Assembly (NCBI GenBank): GCA_946800325.1
Contig: OX326957.1
Coordinates: forward strand, 17,544,591-17,608,590
Length of the DNA stretch: 64,000 bases
Reading direction: 5' to 3'
From: Luzula sylvatica
Taxonomy: Eukaryota > Streptophyta > Magnoliopsida > Poales > Juncaceae
Shown here: piece after piece, positions 16,754 through 28,577 of the stretch
Layout: each line of letters opens with the position of its first letter
Numbering within the stretch: the stretch's first letter is position 1
Made by a program: the position numbers and the translations under genes
The notes under the pieces: model-generated
What the model was told of the DNA's origin: nothing
Database searches by the model: none
Seen by the model: the letters and a program-made list of their open reading frames with translations, nothing else

Positions 16754-17094
16754 ATTATTTGATCCAACTATTTAATGAAATGAATTCTTCTGAGTGAGTA
16801 ATCCGATGCGTATATTTTTCATGTTCAAAGATCTCTATTTCACACTTATATATGATCATATACATAACATATTAAGGTATAACTAATACATTCATATTTA
16901 TAACGAATTTAAAATTGGAGCATTTATGCATGTAGCTTCTTTTGAGATGCAAATTCAAAAACTAACTCTTTTTTTGAAAAAATTCGAGAAATAACCTGAA
17001 CCGAGATTTAAAATGTCGTAGCCACTGGGTTTTTAAATCTCGGTGGTTAATTACCGAGATTATAAAATCAGTTAGAATTTATCTCAAAATATGA
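16754..17094. other. AT-rich intergenic DNA, nothing recognised
   Basis: No credible coding frame, repeat or RNA gene is visible. Confidence 0.6.
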
Positions 17095-17099
17095 TATTT

Positions 17100-17600
17100 T
17101 TTCTCAAATTTTATCATAACATCCTCAATGTTCTAATTACTATATTTAATTAAAATGATAATTAGTACATGTTAGATATTAATTTCATACATAATTAATA
17201 TTTATTCGAATTCATAAATTTGAATATATTTTAATGAATGTTTAATTATATATCTTAATTATCACGTTAATTAAATGTAATAGTTCAATAATAGAGAATT
17301 CGACGGGTACATTTTGGAGTATAATAAAAATTTTATATATATTTTTTTCAACGCGTCAGATATTAAAAAAAGAAAAATTATCCTCCTCCAAAATGTACCT
17401 GTCGAATTCTCCATTATTGAACTATTACATTCAATTAACGTGATAATTAAAATATGTAATTAAATATTCATTAAAATTTACTCAAATTTATTAATTCGAA
17501 TAAATATTAATTATGTATTAAGTTAACAGCTAACATGTACTATTTATCACTTTAATTAAATATATTAATTGAGATTATCCAAATTTTACCGTAACATTTC
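17100..17600. repeat. Fold-back element (two arms of about 210 bp)
   Basis: The left arm (about 17100-17325) and right arm (about 17383-17600) are inverted copies at an estimated 85-90% identity by eye, separated by about 55 bp. Landmarks: GAGAATTCGACGGGTACATT at the inner end of the left arm and its complement at the start of the right arm. No TSD was identified. Confidence 0.85.
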
Positions 17601-18128
17601 TATGTTTAGAGAGGTGAGGTTGAGAGAAACGAGATTTCCTCCTTGCTCGTCAGGATCGGTCAAACGTTTCTCTCGCTGGAGCTTGAGTTCAGAGAGAATT
17701 TCTTCTTGCATTTGTTTGGTTCCAAGAGAGAATGGAACATGATTTTGCTTTGCTTGATTTGAAAAATAATAATGAGGGGTAGTTTCGTCATTTAAATTTG
17801 TACTTGTTGATTTAATTAGATTTAACTTTTGTAATATTGATAAATATATGAGAAATTTAACAATTTTGATATATTTGATATTTATGAGTTTTGAGTAAAT
17901 AATATTGACACAATCTGTAATTAGAAATGATAAATATAATATTAATAATTTAAGAGGGACAAATTTATTATTTAATTGATCAACTGGGACATACAAGAAA
18001 ATGTTAGATTTATAATTTAGAACCGGAGTTTGAACAAAGATCAAATACCCATAATTTTGATGCATAATCCGTATTTTTTTTTCACAGATTAAATTCAAAT
18101 CATTTGACGAAACAAATAATAATGTCGA

Positions 18129-18676
18129 TTGAATATCAGACACGTAAGAAAAATTAGATCAGCTCAAAAGAAATCGAATAGAAACCTTCACTATGGAGAT
18201 CCGAGTTTCGATTCATTATTGGGACGAGATAGGTCTGAGTTTTCTAAACTTTACGGCCGTATAAACAAAGATGTGAGGTTGATGACAGACTGTAGCAAAA
18301 TCGATCTTTGGACAATTGGAATGCATGCATTTGGCATCTTGCTAGCCTATGGTTGTAAATCAAAGGACAATTATATTTCCTCCTCTCATTTTTTTTATAA
18401 TTTTTTCGTACTTATTAATTTCATAATTAACAAAATGAATTAATAATTAATTCATGATTATTAAAAATTTAATATGAAATTAAGATACATACTAATTAAT
18501 AATTAATTTCAAATATTTAAAAATAAATAATTATTAATTTAAAACATTAATTATTATATTAATCATGAATCAGTATTGTGAAAAATTATGGAGAATTTGA
18601 AGGACATGATATATGGCATCTAAATCAGATTCCCCTCTTTGTCAGAAAAATGTGCTTTGAACCCAGTACCGGAGAG
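18129..18676 (+). pseudogene. Gene-like fragment of unknown origin, interrupted by hAT
   Basis: A plus-strand frame (about 18129-18370) has composition less AT-rich than its surroundings and includes DLWTIGMHAFGILLAYG. That resembles kinase subdomain IX (DxWxxG) only weakly. A second short frame (18578-18676) runs into the hAT inserted at 18677. The frames are not joined by clear splice sites. A minus-strand frame over 17586-18143 is low-complexity and I give it no function. This may be a decayed host exon or chance. Confidence 0.25.
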
Positions 18677-19237
18677 CTATGTTGCACGGATACGGATACG
18701 GGTAGCGTATCCGATACGATACGGATACGGCGATACGGCAATTTTCAAAAAATCACGGATACTGGGATACGGCAAATTAATATATTTATATTATATATAA
18801 TTAATAAATAAGTAATAAATTAAATTATAAATTAATAATATTTTTTAATTAAATATCATGACAATAAATAATATCAAGCAAACAATACAAATATCATAAA
18901 ACTATCATAAACTTGTTCTAGAAATATTTAAAAACTAATCTAGAAGTATCCTAGAAGTATCCTATATAATTTATTTAAAAATATTATGGGCCAAAATATA
19001 TAATGGGCCGAAGTATCCTAAATGAAGTATCCCAGCCGTATCCTGGACGTATCCCCAGCCGTATCCTGCCGTATCCTGCCGTATCCCCGCCGTATCCGAA
19101 AAAAATAAATATTAAAATATTCGGATACGCTACGTGGCGTATCCGATACGTATCCGAGCCGTATCGCACCCGTATCCGTATCGGATACGTGTATCCTCAG
19201 GATACTTCTGCATTTTTGAAGTATCCGCGTAACATAG
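18677..19237. mobile_element. hAT-type MITE with CTATGTTGCACGGATAC ends
   Basis: 561 bp with an exact 8-bp TSD, CCGGAGAG, at 18669-18676 and 19238-19245. Inverted ends are CTATGTTGCACGGATAC and CTATGTTACGCGGATAC. The subterminal regions are arrays of GGATACG/CGTATCC and the centre is AT-rich. This is the best-preserved copy of a family also seen at 14322, 51880 and probably 58040. Confidence 0.93.
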
Positions 19238-19432
19238 CCGGAGAGTGATTAGATTCTTGCTTCAATAATTTAACAAAGTGAAATGATTCTTACTTTAAAA
19301 ATAATATTTTGAATAATTAACTTGATATTTTGATATTAAGTACACAATATTCAATATAATTATATATTATATTTACAGTAAATAAACCGCACATATATTT
19401 TGAGATTTAAGGTATCAAAAAATTAATATAAA

Positions 19433-20267
19433 CTAGAGAATAATCGCGTCATGCGGCAATTACGCCAATAATATATTTCTATTTTAATACAAAATACACA
19501 TTTATATGATAAGTTGATAAAATAATCTCAAAATAATATTATTCTAACTTACTTATTCATTTATATATTTTACAATTACTATACATTATGGTAACAAAAA
19601 AATTTGATTTATCAATATATAATAATATATAATATATAACACAATTTTATGAAAAAACATAATAACAAATATTACATCATTATTCAAAATATTTTATACA
19701 ATATCAAATATAAAAATAATGAATCATACGACATAAATAATAACACGTTATTAAATATATAGTACCAATATATTTTTTCTTGATTCAAAATACAACGAAA
19801 AATTATAAATAATACCAAACTTAATTATGAAAGTAATTTAATAAATAATAGCAATATTTAATTTACAATAAACATAAATTCAAAATATAATATATCATTT
19901 GACTTTTTTTTTTTAAATTAACATTTTTTTAAATATAATTTCATAGGTATTTATAAGTTTAAAAAGTTATTTAGATGGATAAACTATATTTTACTTCTGT
20001 TATTTTTTTATTTTTAATATTAAATTTGTTTGGTTATAAAACACATATAATCTATGGGACTATTATAGTTATGATTTGTAAAAATAAAGTTATTATAGTT
20101 ATGATTTTTAATATATAATATATGTAACAAATTTTGAAAAATGATATGTATGAACCATGCTGATATGTATGTCAAAATAAAGAAAAATTAAAATTAATAT
20201 ATTTCATGAATTTTAAAAAATTAAATTAAAAAAAAATAATAATAATATATGTTGCATGTTTTGTAGC
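19433..20267 (-). mobile_element. Helitron relic (copy 2)
   Basis: On the minus strand the 3' end is CTAG (19436-19433) followed by host T, preceded by an imperfect GC-rich hairpin (19443-19464). The interior matches, inverted, both parts of the Helitron at 22523-28577, including the stretch around TATTTTGACATACATATC near 20165-20190 and the 5' end around CTACAAAACATGCAACATAT. Non-coding. Confidence 0.6.
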
Positions 20268-20356
20268 ATTAAGTACCAAAATGTTGGTACTTAATTAAGT
20301 AGTTTAGTCTCCTTTATATATATATATATATATATGAAGGGGGCTAACTTACTTAA

Positions 20357-20522
20357 TTAAGTATCAAAGATTTGGTAATTAATACTTTTTCAACATTGGA
20401 TTTGCATCGAGATTTGGATTTTCTCAAGATGATCATAAAAATGTATACATATCATTAAATGCACAAATCTCAATGTAAATCCAATGGTTAGAAAGTATTA
20501 AGTACCAAATCTTTGGTACTTA

Positions 20523-20524
<2 letters not shown>
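20357..20524. mobile_element. Fold-back MITE
   Basis: 168 bp with inverted arms of about 60 bp (TTAAGTATCAAAGATTTGG and its complement). It lies beside a long (AT)n tract, which hides any TSD. Confidence 0.75.

Positions 20525-20592
<68 letters not shown>
20524..20592. repeat. (AT)n microsatellite
   Basis: About 33 uninterrupted TA dinucleotides. Further shorter (AT)n runs lie at 20317-20333 and 20766-20788. Confidence 0.95.
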
Positions 20593-20594
<2 letters not shown>

Positions 20595-20768
20595 ATGTTT
20601 TAAATTGTGATATAGCAGTCCATTGCGCTTGGACTGTAATTTACATATGGTCACTGATATTGCGCTATATTGCGACGCTATTTAGCAGGTTGCGGTGTTG
20701 CGTTTTGCAAATATTTATTGCGATTTGCGCTATGACGGCGCAATTACACCGCAATTTAAATCATTGAT
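20591..20768. mobile_element. Small hAT-like MITE between AT repeats
   Basis: 178 bp with inverted ends ATCAATGTTTTAAATTG and its near complement CAATTTAAATCATTGAT. The interior is rich in TTGCG/CGCAA motifs. The flanking (AT)n sequence obscures the TSD. Confidence 0.6.
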
Positions 20769-20796
20769 ATATATATATATATATATATAACTTCAT

Positions 20797-22480
20797 TTTT
20801 CATTGCATTCATATTTTATCAGGTAATCTTATGTGAAACGATAAACAATTAAATATAATAATTCTAATGTGAAACTATCCAACAATAATATGTCATGTCT
20901 TTAATGTATGATGACGTGGATTTGTAAGGAGTCTTAAAACATGATATAAAATAATAACACATATATGCCGACATAAAATATGATCTTCGTAAAATTTAAT
21001 AAAAGATTAAAGAATGAGATCAAACGACATCACTGCACTACATCTAGCGGTCCAATTAATACTTACAAATGATTACAAATGATCACACAAAATACATGTT
21101 TTAAATGATCAAATATAATATTAATGCATATGAGTAAACCACATCACCAAATCTAATGGTCAATAATCATGAATAAGGGGGTGGGTAAATTGCATAATTG
21201 ATAAAAGATAGGTGCAAAATAAGGAGCTGACTAAATTGTTTGGCTGATAAACTTTATAATCCCATGACACCTAGGAATCAGAGGCGGATCCAGAGAAGGC
21301 GAGCGGACCCCCCATCCCCCCAAAAAAAAAAAAAAAAAAAACACACACACACATGAAATCGAAATAGGAAAAGATAATAAAGTAAGAATTACAATAAATT
21401 CTTTCATTTTTCCATAATAGTTGAATAATATAGTCAGGCCCGGCCCATGCTTAAAGCCAATGAGACATGTGTTCGGGTCCAAAAAAATAAGGGTCCAATA
21501 AAATAAAATTTAGTATACATACACAAAAATAAGTACAAAGTCTCATTGAATATTTATTTACACTCAAAACCCGGTAATCCGCCTCATAACCCTAAACCCC
21601 ATACCCGATTCAAAAGGACCCTTATTCTTTCTCTCTCTACGATCCCTGTCTGACTATCTGTGACACTGAAATAAAACGAGTCAAAGGTTTTTTTTGCAAA
21701 AAATTCTCGAGGATTGCATGATTTTAGTCAAAGAGATTAGTTGTAGAGGTTAATTATTGGATAATGGATGGATTTCAAGCGATTTGAGTGGGGATTTGAG
21801 GCGAATTTGGAGGTTTCGAGTTTGAAACAAAAGAATGGAATTTCGATTTTCTAGCTATTTTGGTGGGAATTTCTCCGATTTTCTTACAAATTATTCTCAT
21901 ACTATCTCTATGTTGTACCATCTCTTTCTCTCTCAAATTAACTTCATTTATAATTTTGTTTTTTACTCGAAATTGAATTCAAATTGAATTATACAATTAG
22001 TTTGTTGATTTGATAATTTATTTGTAAATTCGATTGTAATTGTTTGTTATTTACCCACCCCCCTTATGTTTCACCTATCTTTGAGCATCCTCAGGAAACC
22101 AAATCATCATGCTTACCATGATTATGAACCATTAGATTGTGTCATGTGACTTCATCACACACACTAATATTATATTTGTTCATTTAAGATATGCATTTTG
22201 TATGAATATTTTTAAATATTGATCTAAACCATTAGATGTAGTGATGTGGTTTAATCTCAATCATTAATTTTTTTGTTATATTTTTTTGAAGCTCATATTT
22301 TGTGTAGTCATTTATGTGTCATTATTTTACACCATGTTTTAAGCATTCTTAGAAAACCACATCATCATATATTAATGATGTGGCATATTATTATTGGTTA
22401 GAATCACATTAGACCAAATATAATCAATTATTTAACACTTCACCTAAGATTACATGATCAAATATTAATGTAATGGAATA
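20797..22480. mobile_element. Element with inverted repeats of about 400 bp
   Basis: Left arm about 20797-21195 and right arm about 22045-22480 are inverted copies (left outer landmark GGTAATCTTATGTGAAAC; inner landmark AAGGGGGTGGGTAAAT). Arm length suggests a Mutator-like or fold-back element. Between the arms are a GGCGGATCC-containing segment with poly-A and CA tracts (21269-21352), a single hAT-type left end (CAGGCCCGGCCCATG at 21435) and non-coding AT-rich DNA. No transposase and no clear TSD. Confidence 0.75.
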
Positions 22481-23799
22481 TAAAAAATTTATAAATGAAA
22501 TACTAATAATTTAATATGTAATACTATAAACATACAACATATATTAGTATTATTTTTAGAAATTTAATTTTATAAACTCATCAAAATATATTCATTTTAA
22601 TTTTCACTTTATTTTGACATCCATATTAACACGGTTCATACAAACCGTTTTTCGTAATATCAATTTGCAAAGATATTATGTAAGAAAATACAGTGCAAAA
22701 AAAATAAACATTTACATAATATATTTTTAAGAATTCTATTTGCATAATAGAATTTTTCAAGTATTAGTGTTTATTTTTTAAAAGTTATAACTATAAGAAT
22801 CTCATATAATGCTAAGTGGATTATATTTGTGTTTTGAAAAAAGTACATTTTTGCCCCCCAATCTTGTCCCAAATGTCCACTTTGCCCCCCAAACAAAAAA
22901 CTGCACCTTTTTAATTACCTCCTAAACTTTCAAAAATTAGTCAGTTTGCCCACTCCGTCAATTTTGTAGTCTAATTTCTGTTAAATGCTGACATGGCCCG
23001 TTAAATGATGACATGGTCTGTGATGACATGGATTTACCCAACCCGATCCATTTAAACTCAAACCCGACCCGCTAACTATAATCTCTCTCTCTCTCTCTCT
23101 CCTGTCGCTCTCTTCTCCTCTCTCTCACACCCGTGCCCCTCTCTATCTCTGGCGCTATCTTCTCCTCTCTCTCACACCCATTTCTCTTTACTCCTCTCTC
23201 AAACCGAACCCTACTATCTCGGTTTTCTCCTCTTCTCCATCTCTCGGTCTTCTCTTCTCCATCGCAGGTCTCAAACCGAGCCCGATCCGTCGCCAAGAAG
23301 GTCAAGGCTCTCTCTTCTACACGAAAGGTACATTGTTCTCTCTCATATTTGTTTATTCTCGCGATTTTAGTCCATTTCTCTCGATCCTCTCTCTTCCTAT
23401 TTGTTTTTTTGCCGCTGTTATGGTTAATTTCAGTCCAATTAGGGTTAATGGCATTCAAATTAGGGTTAATTTCAGTAAACTATGGTTGATTTCATTCAAT
23501 TTCAGTAATTTTGTGTCAATTTCAGTAAAATTTGGGTTGATTTGGTTCAATTTCAGTCAATTTAGGACATATTTTGGGTTAATTTCAGTAAATTTGGGTC
23601 AATTTCTGCAAAATTGGTGTTAATTTGGATCAATTAAGGTTACTTAGGATTAATTAAAACTGGCAATTAGGGTTAATTAGGATTAATTAGGGTTAATTAA
23701 CTATTAATTAAACCTTTAAATTAAATTAGGGTAAAATTAGGGTTAATTCCCTAGCTTCTGACTCTTGGTCGGCGGTGGTGACATAATTAGGGTAAAATT

Positions 23800-26060
23800 T
23801 AGTTAGAAGCTCACGGATTTGGACGAGACATTAGTATGTGCGTTCGAGACGAGCAGTCTGACAGATTCATTGCGTTCTCGGGCTTATCAAGGCGGTCTCA
23901 AATCTTTCGAAATCGAATTCCTTTCATCGAGCAAGGAAGTTGATGGTAAACCGAAGATAAACCACGTTACCGTTTTTGAACGGCCCGGATTGTACGAGTT
24001 CTTGCTCGAGGTTAATAAATTCGCCGATCTTGTGTATTACAGGATATAATACTTAGTACCTGTTCGGCAGTGCTGGAATAAGGGATTAAGATGGAATAAC
24101 ACCTTTTCTTCCACCGAACATGCATAGAATAAGTTGGATTAAATGGTTGGAAAATGGAATAGCTCTCTTCCATGGGGACCATGGAATTAGACTCTTCCAA
24201 GGAATAGAGTAAATTTTTGGACTAAAATGCCCCTCTTTGTTCCATCTTCAGGTCTACGTGGCAAATACAAATATTTTTTAACTTTCTTTTTCCTTCCTCC
24301 ATTGATTCTTCTCCTCCGTCCCAAAACCAACCTCAAAATAGGAACTCTGACCTAGATCCGGCAATTCACCGGTCTGATCTTTCATCTAACAATCGCAAAT
24401 AAATCTACTATTTTTTATCTCTCGAAAGACATCCATCATCACCTATGTTTCTGCCTCTTTTGATTCTTCACGATTTTTGCTGTTTACGAGCGAGAGGGGA
24501 AATAAGAAGAAGGAATCAACAAACAAAGTAAGTTTTGATACATGAAACTCGAATTTTCAGGTTATTTTTGTTAGTTCTTTTATTATATGTCTCTAGTTGA
24601 TTTTTGTCCTTTTCAATTTCTTGGTACTAATTTGAAAAACGGATGCTAATTAATGGGTACTAATTCGGAAAACTGATGTTAATTAATGGATGCTAATGGT
24701 GTTCTTAATTTGGTAGTTCATTGACGCTTAATAATTAATAATATGATGTCAATTACTTTTTACTCCTCCACCTTAGAGTATTGTTTCTGAAAATTCAAAA
24801 GCAAAATTAGCTCTTCACTTGATATCAATTAAATAGTAAAAACAAATTATAAAACAGTTTATAATGCTGTTTATAACTATAATAGTTTTGCAGGAATTAA
24901 TTAGTTGTTTTGAGTAATTTCGTTTATTTGGATTGGACATTTGGAGGGATTTGGAGAACACACGCTAAATTGAAATATGCAATTTCAGCAACTTCTTCAC
25001 TAATACAATCTTCTGATAATACCACTTTCTCCAGTTTATTCAAGGTATTGGTTTCTTTTCTTAACGGATGCAATTTTGAGAAGGAAGTCCATTCTTCAAG
25101 AAAGTTTTTGAGAAGGAAAAAGGAACCAAAAAATGTAATATAGTATTAATTCGAACTCAATTTCTTAATTATCCATTAATTTTACTAACTTGTTTGCACT
25201 GGTATTATTCTGGTAACATGGTATTATTCTGGTATCAGTTTTTAGCATTTGTGTCTTGCAAATTTTGCTTGATTTTGTGTATTTGCAATATGTTAATTAT
25301 TTTTAGTTATTTATTAATGCAAATTATAATTTTGAGTTATTGTTCGCATAATACACACACAAACCAGTTTTATGTGCTAAATATATGAGTTATTTTCATA
25401 ATTTTATATGCATAATGTATATAAAATGTATATAAAGAAAAAATATTTGTAATATAAAATAATTTGATAAATGAAAATTAAGAATATGGGTAGTTTGGTC
25501 ATTTGTTATCTTTATAATTTTATTCCATCTTTTTTAATCCATCTATGTTACCGAACACACATGGAATAAAATGGAATTGTTGACTAGTCTCTCTTCCATT
25601 ATTCCTTTATTCCATGTGTCGCCGAACACCCCCTTAGTTAATTAACACCTTTAATTCATATTTAATTAAAATACTTATTTTGATACTGTGTATTACAGGA
25701 TATGCTCGACCGCTTGTTGATAAAATAGACGCGGAGAATAAATTTAAACTTCGACTCTACCGCCCCTCCACTGTAAGCACGTAAGTTGTTATTATTCTTA
25801 TTTATTTAATTATTTTTTATTAATTAGAATTTAATTTCGATTTGTTTTATAACAGGGAGTATAGAGAGCATGTAAAGGATTTGACGTGTTTGTCGAAGGA
25901 TTTGAGCCGAGTTGTAATTGTAGATAACAATCCTTTTAGTTTCTTATTTGATCATGTAAACCCTAATTTTTTGATTGGCATGACTGGTACTGGCATGAGA
26001 GGTTGTGCGCACACTTCCAATGATGACCCAAAAACACAATATCATACAAAAAAAACTTAA
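23800..26060 (+). pseudogene. Captured fragment of an FCP/SCP-like HAD phosphatase
   Basis: Reading from the left repeat, 23806-24049 encodes TDLDETLV (the DxDxT catalytic motif of CTD-type HAD phosphatases), then HVTVFERPGLYEFL. After an inserted Harbinger-like element, 25701-25780 encodes YARPLVDKIDAENKF and LYRPSTVS, and 25857-26060 encodes YREHVKDL and VVIVDNNPFSFLF, the second conserved acidic motif. This order matches the NIF/SCP phosphatase domain (dephosphorylation of serine in targets such as the RNA polymerase II CTD). Residues between FADLV and YARPL are missing and the 3' end runs into unrelated sequence, so it is a broken copy carried inside the Mutator-like element. The start is unclear. 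Confidence 0.82.
24056..25633. mobile_element. PIF/Harbinger-like element inside the captured fragment
   Basis: 1578 bp with imperfect ends GTACCTGTTCGGCAGTGC and the inverse of GGGGGTGTTCGGCGACAC, and TTA on both sides (24053-24055, 25634-25636), the TSD expected for PIF/Harbinger. The subterminal GGAATAAGG motifs also pair. No transposase frame. It interrupts the phosphatase fragment. Confidence 0.78.
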
Positions 26061-26281
26061 TGCCAACCAACTCTATTTGATCATGTAAATATTTGTATGT
26101 ATTCAATTCCAAATTAAATCTTGTATTGCCACAGCAATTCGGGAATGTAATTACTGGAAAATAAACATATCGCCACAGTATATAATCCATAACAAAAAAA
26201 TATAAATACTACCACAAATCACAAACAATACATAATCCATAATAAAAATTAAAAATATATAATAAACAAACAAATCAATCA

Positions 26282-26457
26282 AAGCCTCTCGGATGAGGAA
26301 GTGTGGGCCTCGACAAGCACAAAGGCATCGTGGGGAAGATCATCGGCCTGATGGGCATGAGAGGAGGCTCGCAAACCCGTCCACTCCTCGCGACAAGGCT
26401 CGTAAAAAAGACTCCTCGCTGGCCCATCGAGGGCAGCATAAAGGACAAGGCCTGCAA
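26282..26457 (-). pseudogene. Second captured exon-like piece in the Mutator-like element
   Basis: A GC-rich island within AT-rich DNA. On the minus strand a consensus acceptor (TTAATTGCAG ending at 26458) opens a 56-codon frame including LVLYAALDGPARSLFYEP and EEWTGLRASSHAHQ and closing in TGA. Several other frames are also open, so the true frame is uncertain and I recognise no family. It faces inward from the right terminal repeat, opposite to the phosphatase fragment. Confidence 0.45.
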
Positions 26458-27178
26458 TTAACAGTTTTAATTAACCCTAATTTTACCTTAATTATACCCT
26501 AATTTAATTTAAATGTTTAATTAATAGTTAATTAACCCTAATTAATCCTAATTAACCCTAACTGCTAGTTTTAATTAATCCTAAGTAACCTTAATTGATC
26601 CAAATTAACACCAATTTTGCAGAAATTGACCCTAATTTACTGAAATTGACTGAAATTAACCCAAAATATGTCCTAAATTGACTAAAATTGAACCAAATTA
26701 ACCCAAATTTTACTGAAATTGACCCAAAATTACTGAAATTGAATGAAATCAACCATAGTTTATCGAAATTAACCCCAATTTGAATGCCATTAACCCTAAT
26801 TGGACTGAAATTAGCCATAACAGCGACAAAAAACAAATAGGAAGAGAGAGGATCGAGAGAAATAGACTAAAATCGCGAGAATAAACAAATATGAGAGAGA
26901 ACAATGTACCTTTCGTGTAGAAGAGAGAGCCTTGACCTTCTTGGCGACGGATCGGGCTCGGTTTGAGACCTGCGATGGAGAAGAGAAGACCGAGAGATGG
27001 AGAAGAGAAGAGAAAACCGAGAGAGTAGGGTTCGGTTTGAGAGAGGAGTAAAGAGAGATGGGTGTGAGAGAGAGGAGAAGATAGCGCCAGAGATAGAGGG
27101 GCACGGATGTGAGAGAGAGGAGAAGATAGCGCCAGAGATAGAGGGGCACGGGTGAGAGAGAGAGGAGAAGATAGCGAC

Positions 27179-27213
<35 letters not shown>

Positions 27214-27489
27214 GAGTTTTGAGAGATTATAGTTAGCGGGTCGGGTTTGAGTTTAAATGGATCGGTTTGGGTAAATTCATGTCATCACAGACCATGTCAT
27301 CAGTTAACGGTCTATGTCCGCATTTAACAGAAATTATATTACAAAATTGACGGAGGGGGCAAACTAACTAATTTTTGAAAGTTTAGGGGATAAAAAGGTG
27401 TAGTTTTTTGTTTGGGTGGCAAAGTGGACATTTGGGATAAGTTTGGGGGGCAAAAGTGTATTTTTTTCTTGTGTTTTTAAGCAAACAAT

Positions 27490-28380
27490 TTTTTTTTCAA
27501 AACATAATAGAATGACAAAACGTTGTATCCATCTAAATAACTTTTAAACTTGTAAATACTTACCAAATTGTATTGTTATTTTACGAAATGAAAAAATAAA
27601 TAAATCATAATATATTAAATAATTTGTATTTATGTTTATTATAAATTAAATTTTGATATTATTTATTAAATTACTTGGACTATCAAGTTTTGTATTAATT
27701 TATATTTTTCAATGCATTTTGAATCAATAAAAATTATTACTACTATATAATTAATAATGTGTTATTGAATATGTTGTATGATTCATTATTTTAGATATCC
27801 GATATGTATGAAATATTTTGAACAACGATATAATCATTGTTCTTATGTTTTTTCGTAAAATTATATTATATCTTATTCTTACATACTATTATATAATGAC
27901 ACTAATGTAATTATTCTTATATCTTATTCTTATTCTTACATATTATTTTTAGGCAAACAAAACTTTTTCAAAAAATAATATTTAAAAAATAGTTTACCCA
28001 TCTAATAACTTCTTAAACTTATAAACACCTATCAATTGTATTGTTATTTTACAAAATGTAAAAAAAAAATCATATGATATAAAATAATTTCTATTTATGT
28101 TTATTATAAATTACATTTTGATATTATTTATTAAATTACTTCCACTATTAATTTTATATTATTTTATATTTTCCATTGAATTTTGAATTAATATAAATTA
28201 TTAGTACTATATAATTAATAATGTGTTACTACATATGTTGCATGATTCATTACTTTGATATTTGATATTGTATGAAATATTTTGAACAATAATATATTAT
28301 TTGTTGTTATGTTTTCTGTAAAATTGTATTATATCTTATTTTTATATATTATTATATTATGACGATAATATAAGTACTAT
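27490..28380. repeat. Direct duplication inside Helitron copy 1
   Basis: About 27500-27900 and 27955-28380 are imperfect direct repeats (landmark GTATTGTTATTTTACRAAATG), period about 450 bp. A related inverted stretch lies in Helitron copy 2. Confidence 0.7.
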
Positions 28381-28577
28381 TATTTGATTAAAAAATCAGA
28401 TTTTTTGTTTTCATAATGTACGATAATTGTGCAAAAACGGCGCAAATCAATATATTTGCAAGCATATCATGATTATATAATTAAGTTTAAACGGCGCAAA
28501 TCTTATTTAAATAAATTATGCAAAAACATGTAAAAGAATATGAAGTCCCGCGCAACTATTGCGCGGGCTATCGCTAG

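Larger units (their letters stand above)
22836..27468. mobile_element. Pack-MULE-like element with 0.9-1.0 kb inverted repeats
   Basis: 4633 bp. It begins GAAAAAAGTACATTTTTGCC and ends in the inverse of GAAAAAAATACACTTTTGCC, with an exact 9-bp TSD TTGTGTTTT (22827-22835 and 27469-27477), the Mutator hallmark. Terminal inverted repeats run about 22836-23748 and 26461-27468. Each contains a CT-rich leader and an exon-like segment (SQVSNRARSVAKK in translation) followed by a GT donor (CGAAAG|GTACATT), so each repeat can act as an inward promoter/first exon. The right repeat has an internal 48-bp duplication (about 27055-27150). No MURA transposase. The interior carries two gene fragments. Confidence 0.92.
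22523..28577 (+). mobile_element. Helitron (copy 1) split by a Mutator-like element
   Basis: The 3' end has a perfect hairpin (CCCGCGCAA, 3-bp loop, TTGCGCGGG; 28547-28567) followed by CTAG at 28574-28577 and host T, a standard Helitron terminus. The 5' side (about 22523) is inferred from similarity to copy 2. The element is divided by the Mutator-like insertion at 22836-27468. The remaining 1.4 kb is AT-rich and non-coding, with no Rep/helicase, so it is non-autonomous. Confidence 0.68.

Noticed and set aside
17586..18143. 185-codon minus-strand frame
   Set aside because: Composition is AT-driven (I, L, N, K), no domain is seen, and its end overlaps the fold-back arm.
20513..20767. 84-codon frame with (YI)n
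   Set aside because: Translation of an (AT)n microsatellite and a MITE.
23640..23745. Interstitial telomere repeats (TTAGGGTTAATTA-type)
   Set aside because: The spacing is irregular and not TTTAGGG. The sequence is part of the Mutator-like terminal repeats and appears inverted at 26470-26570.
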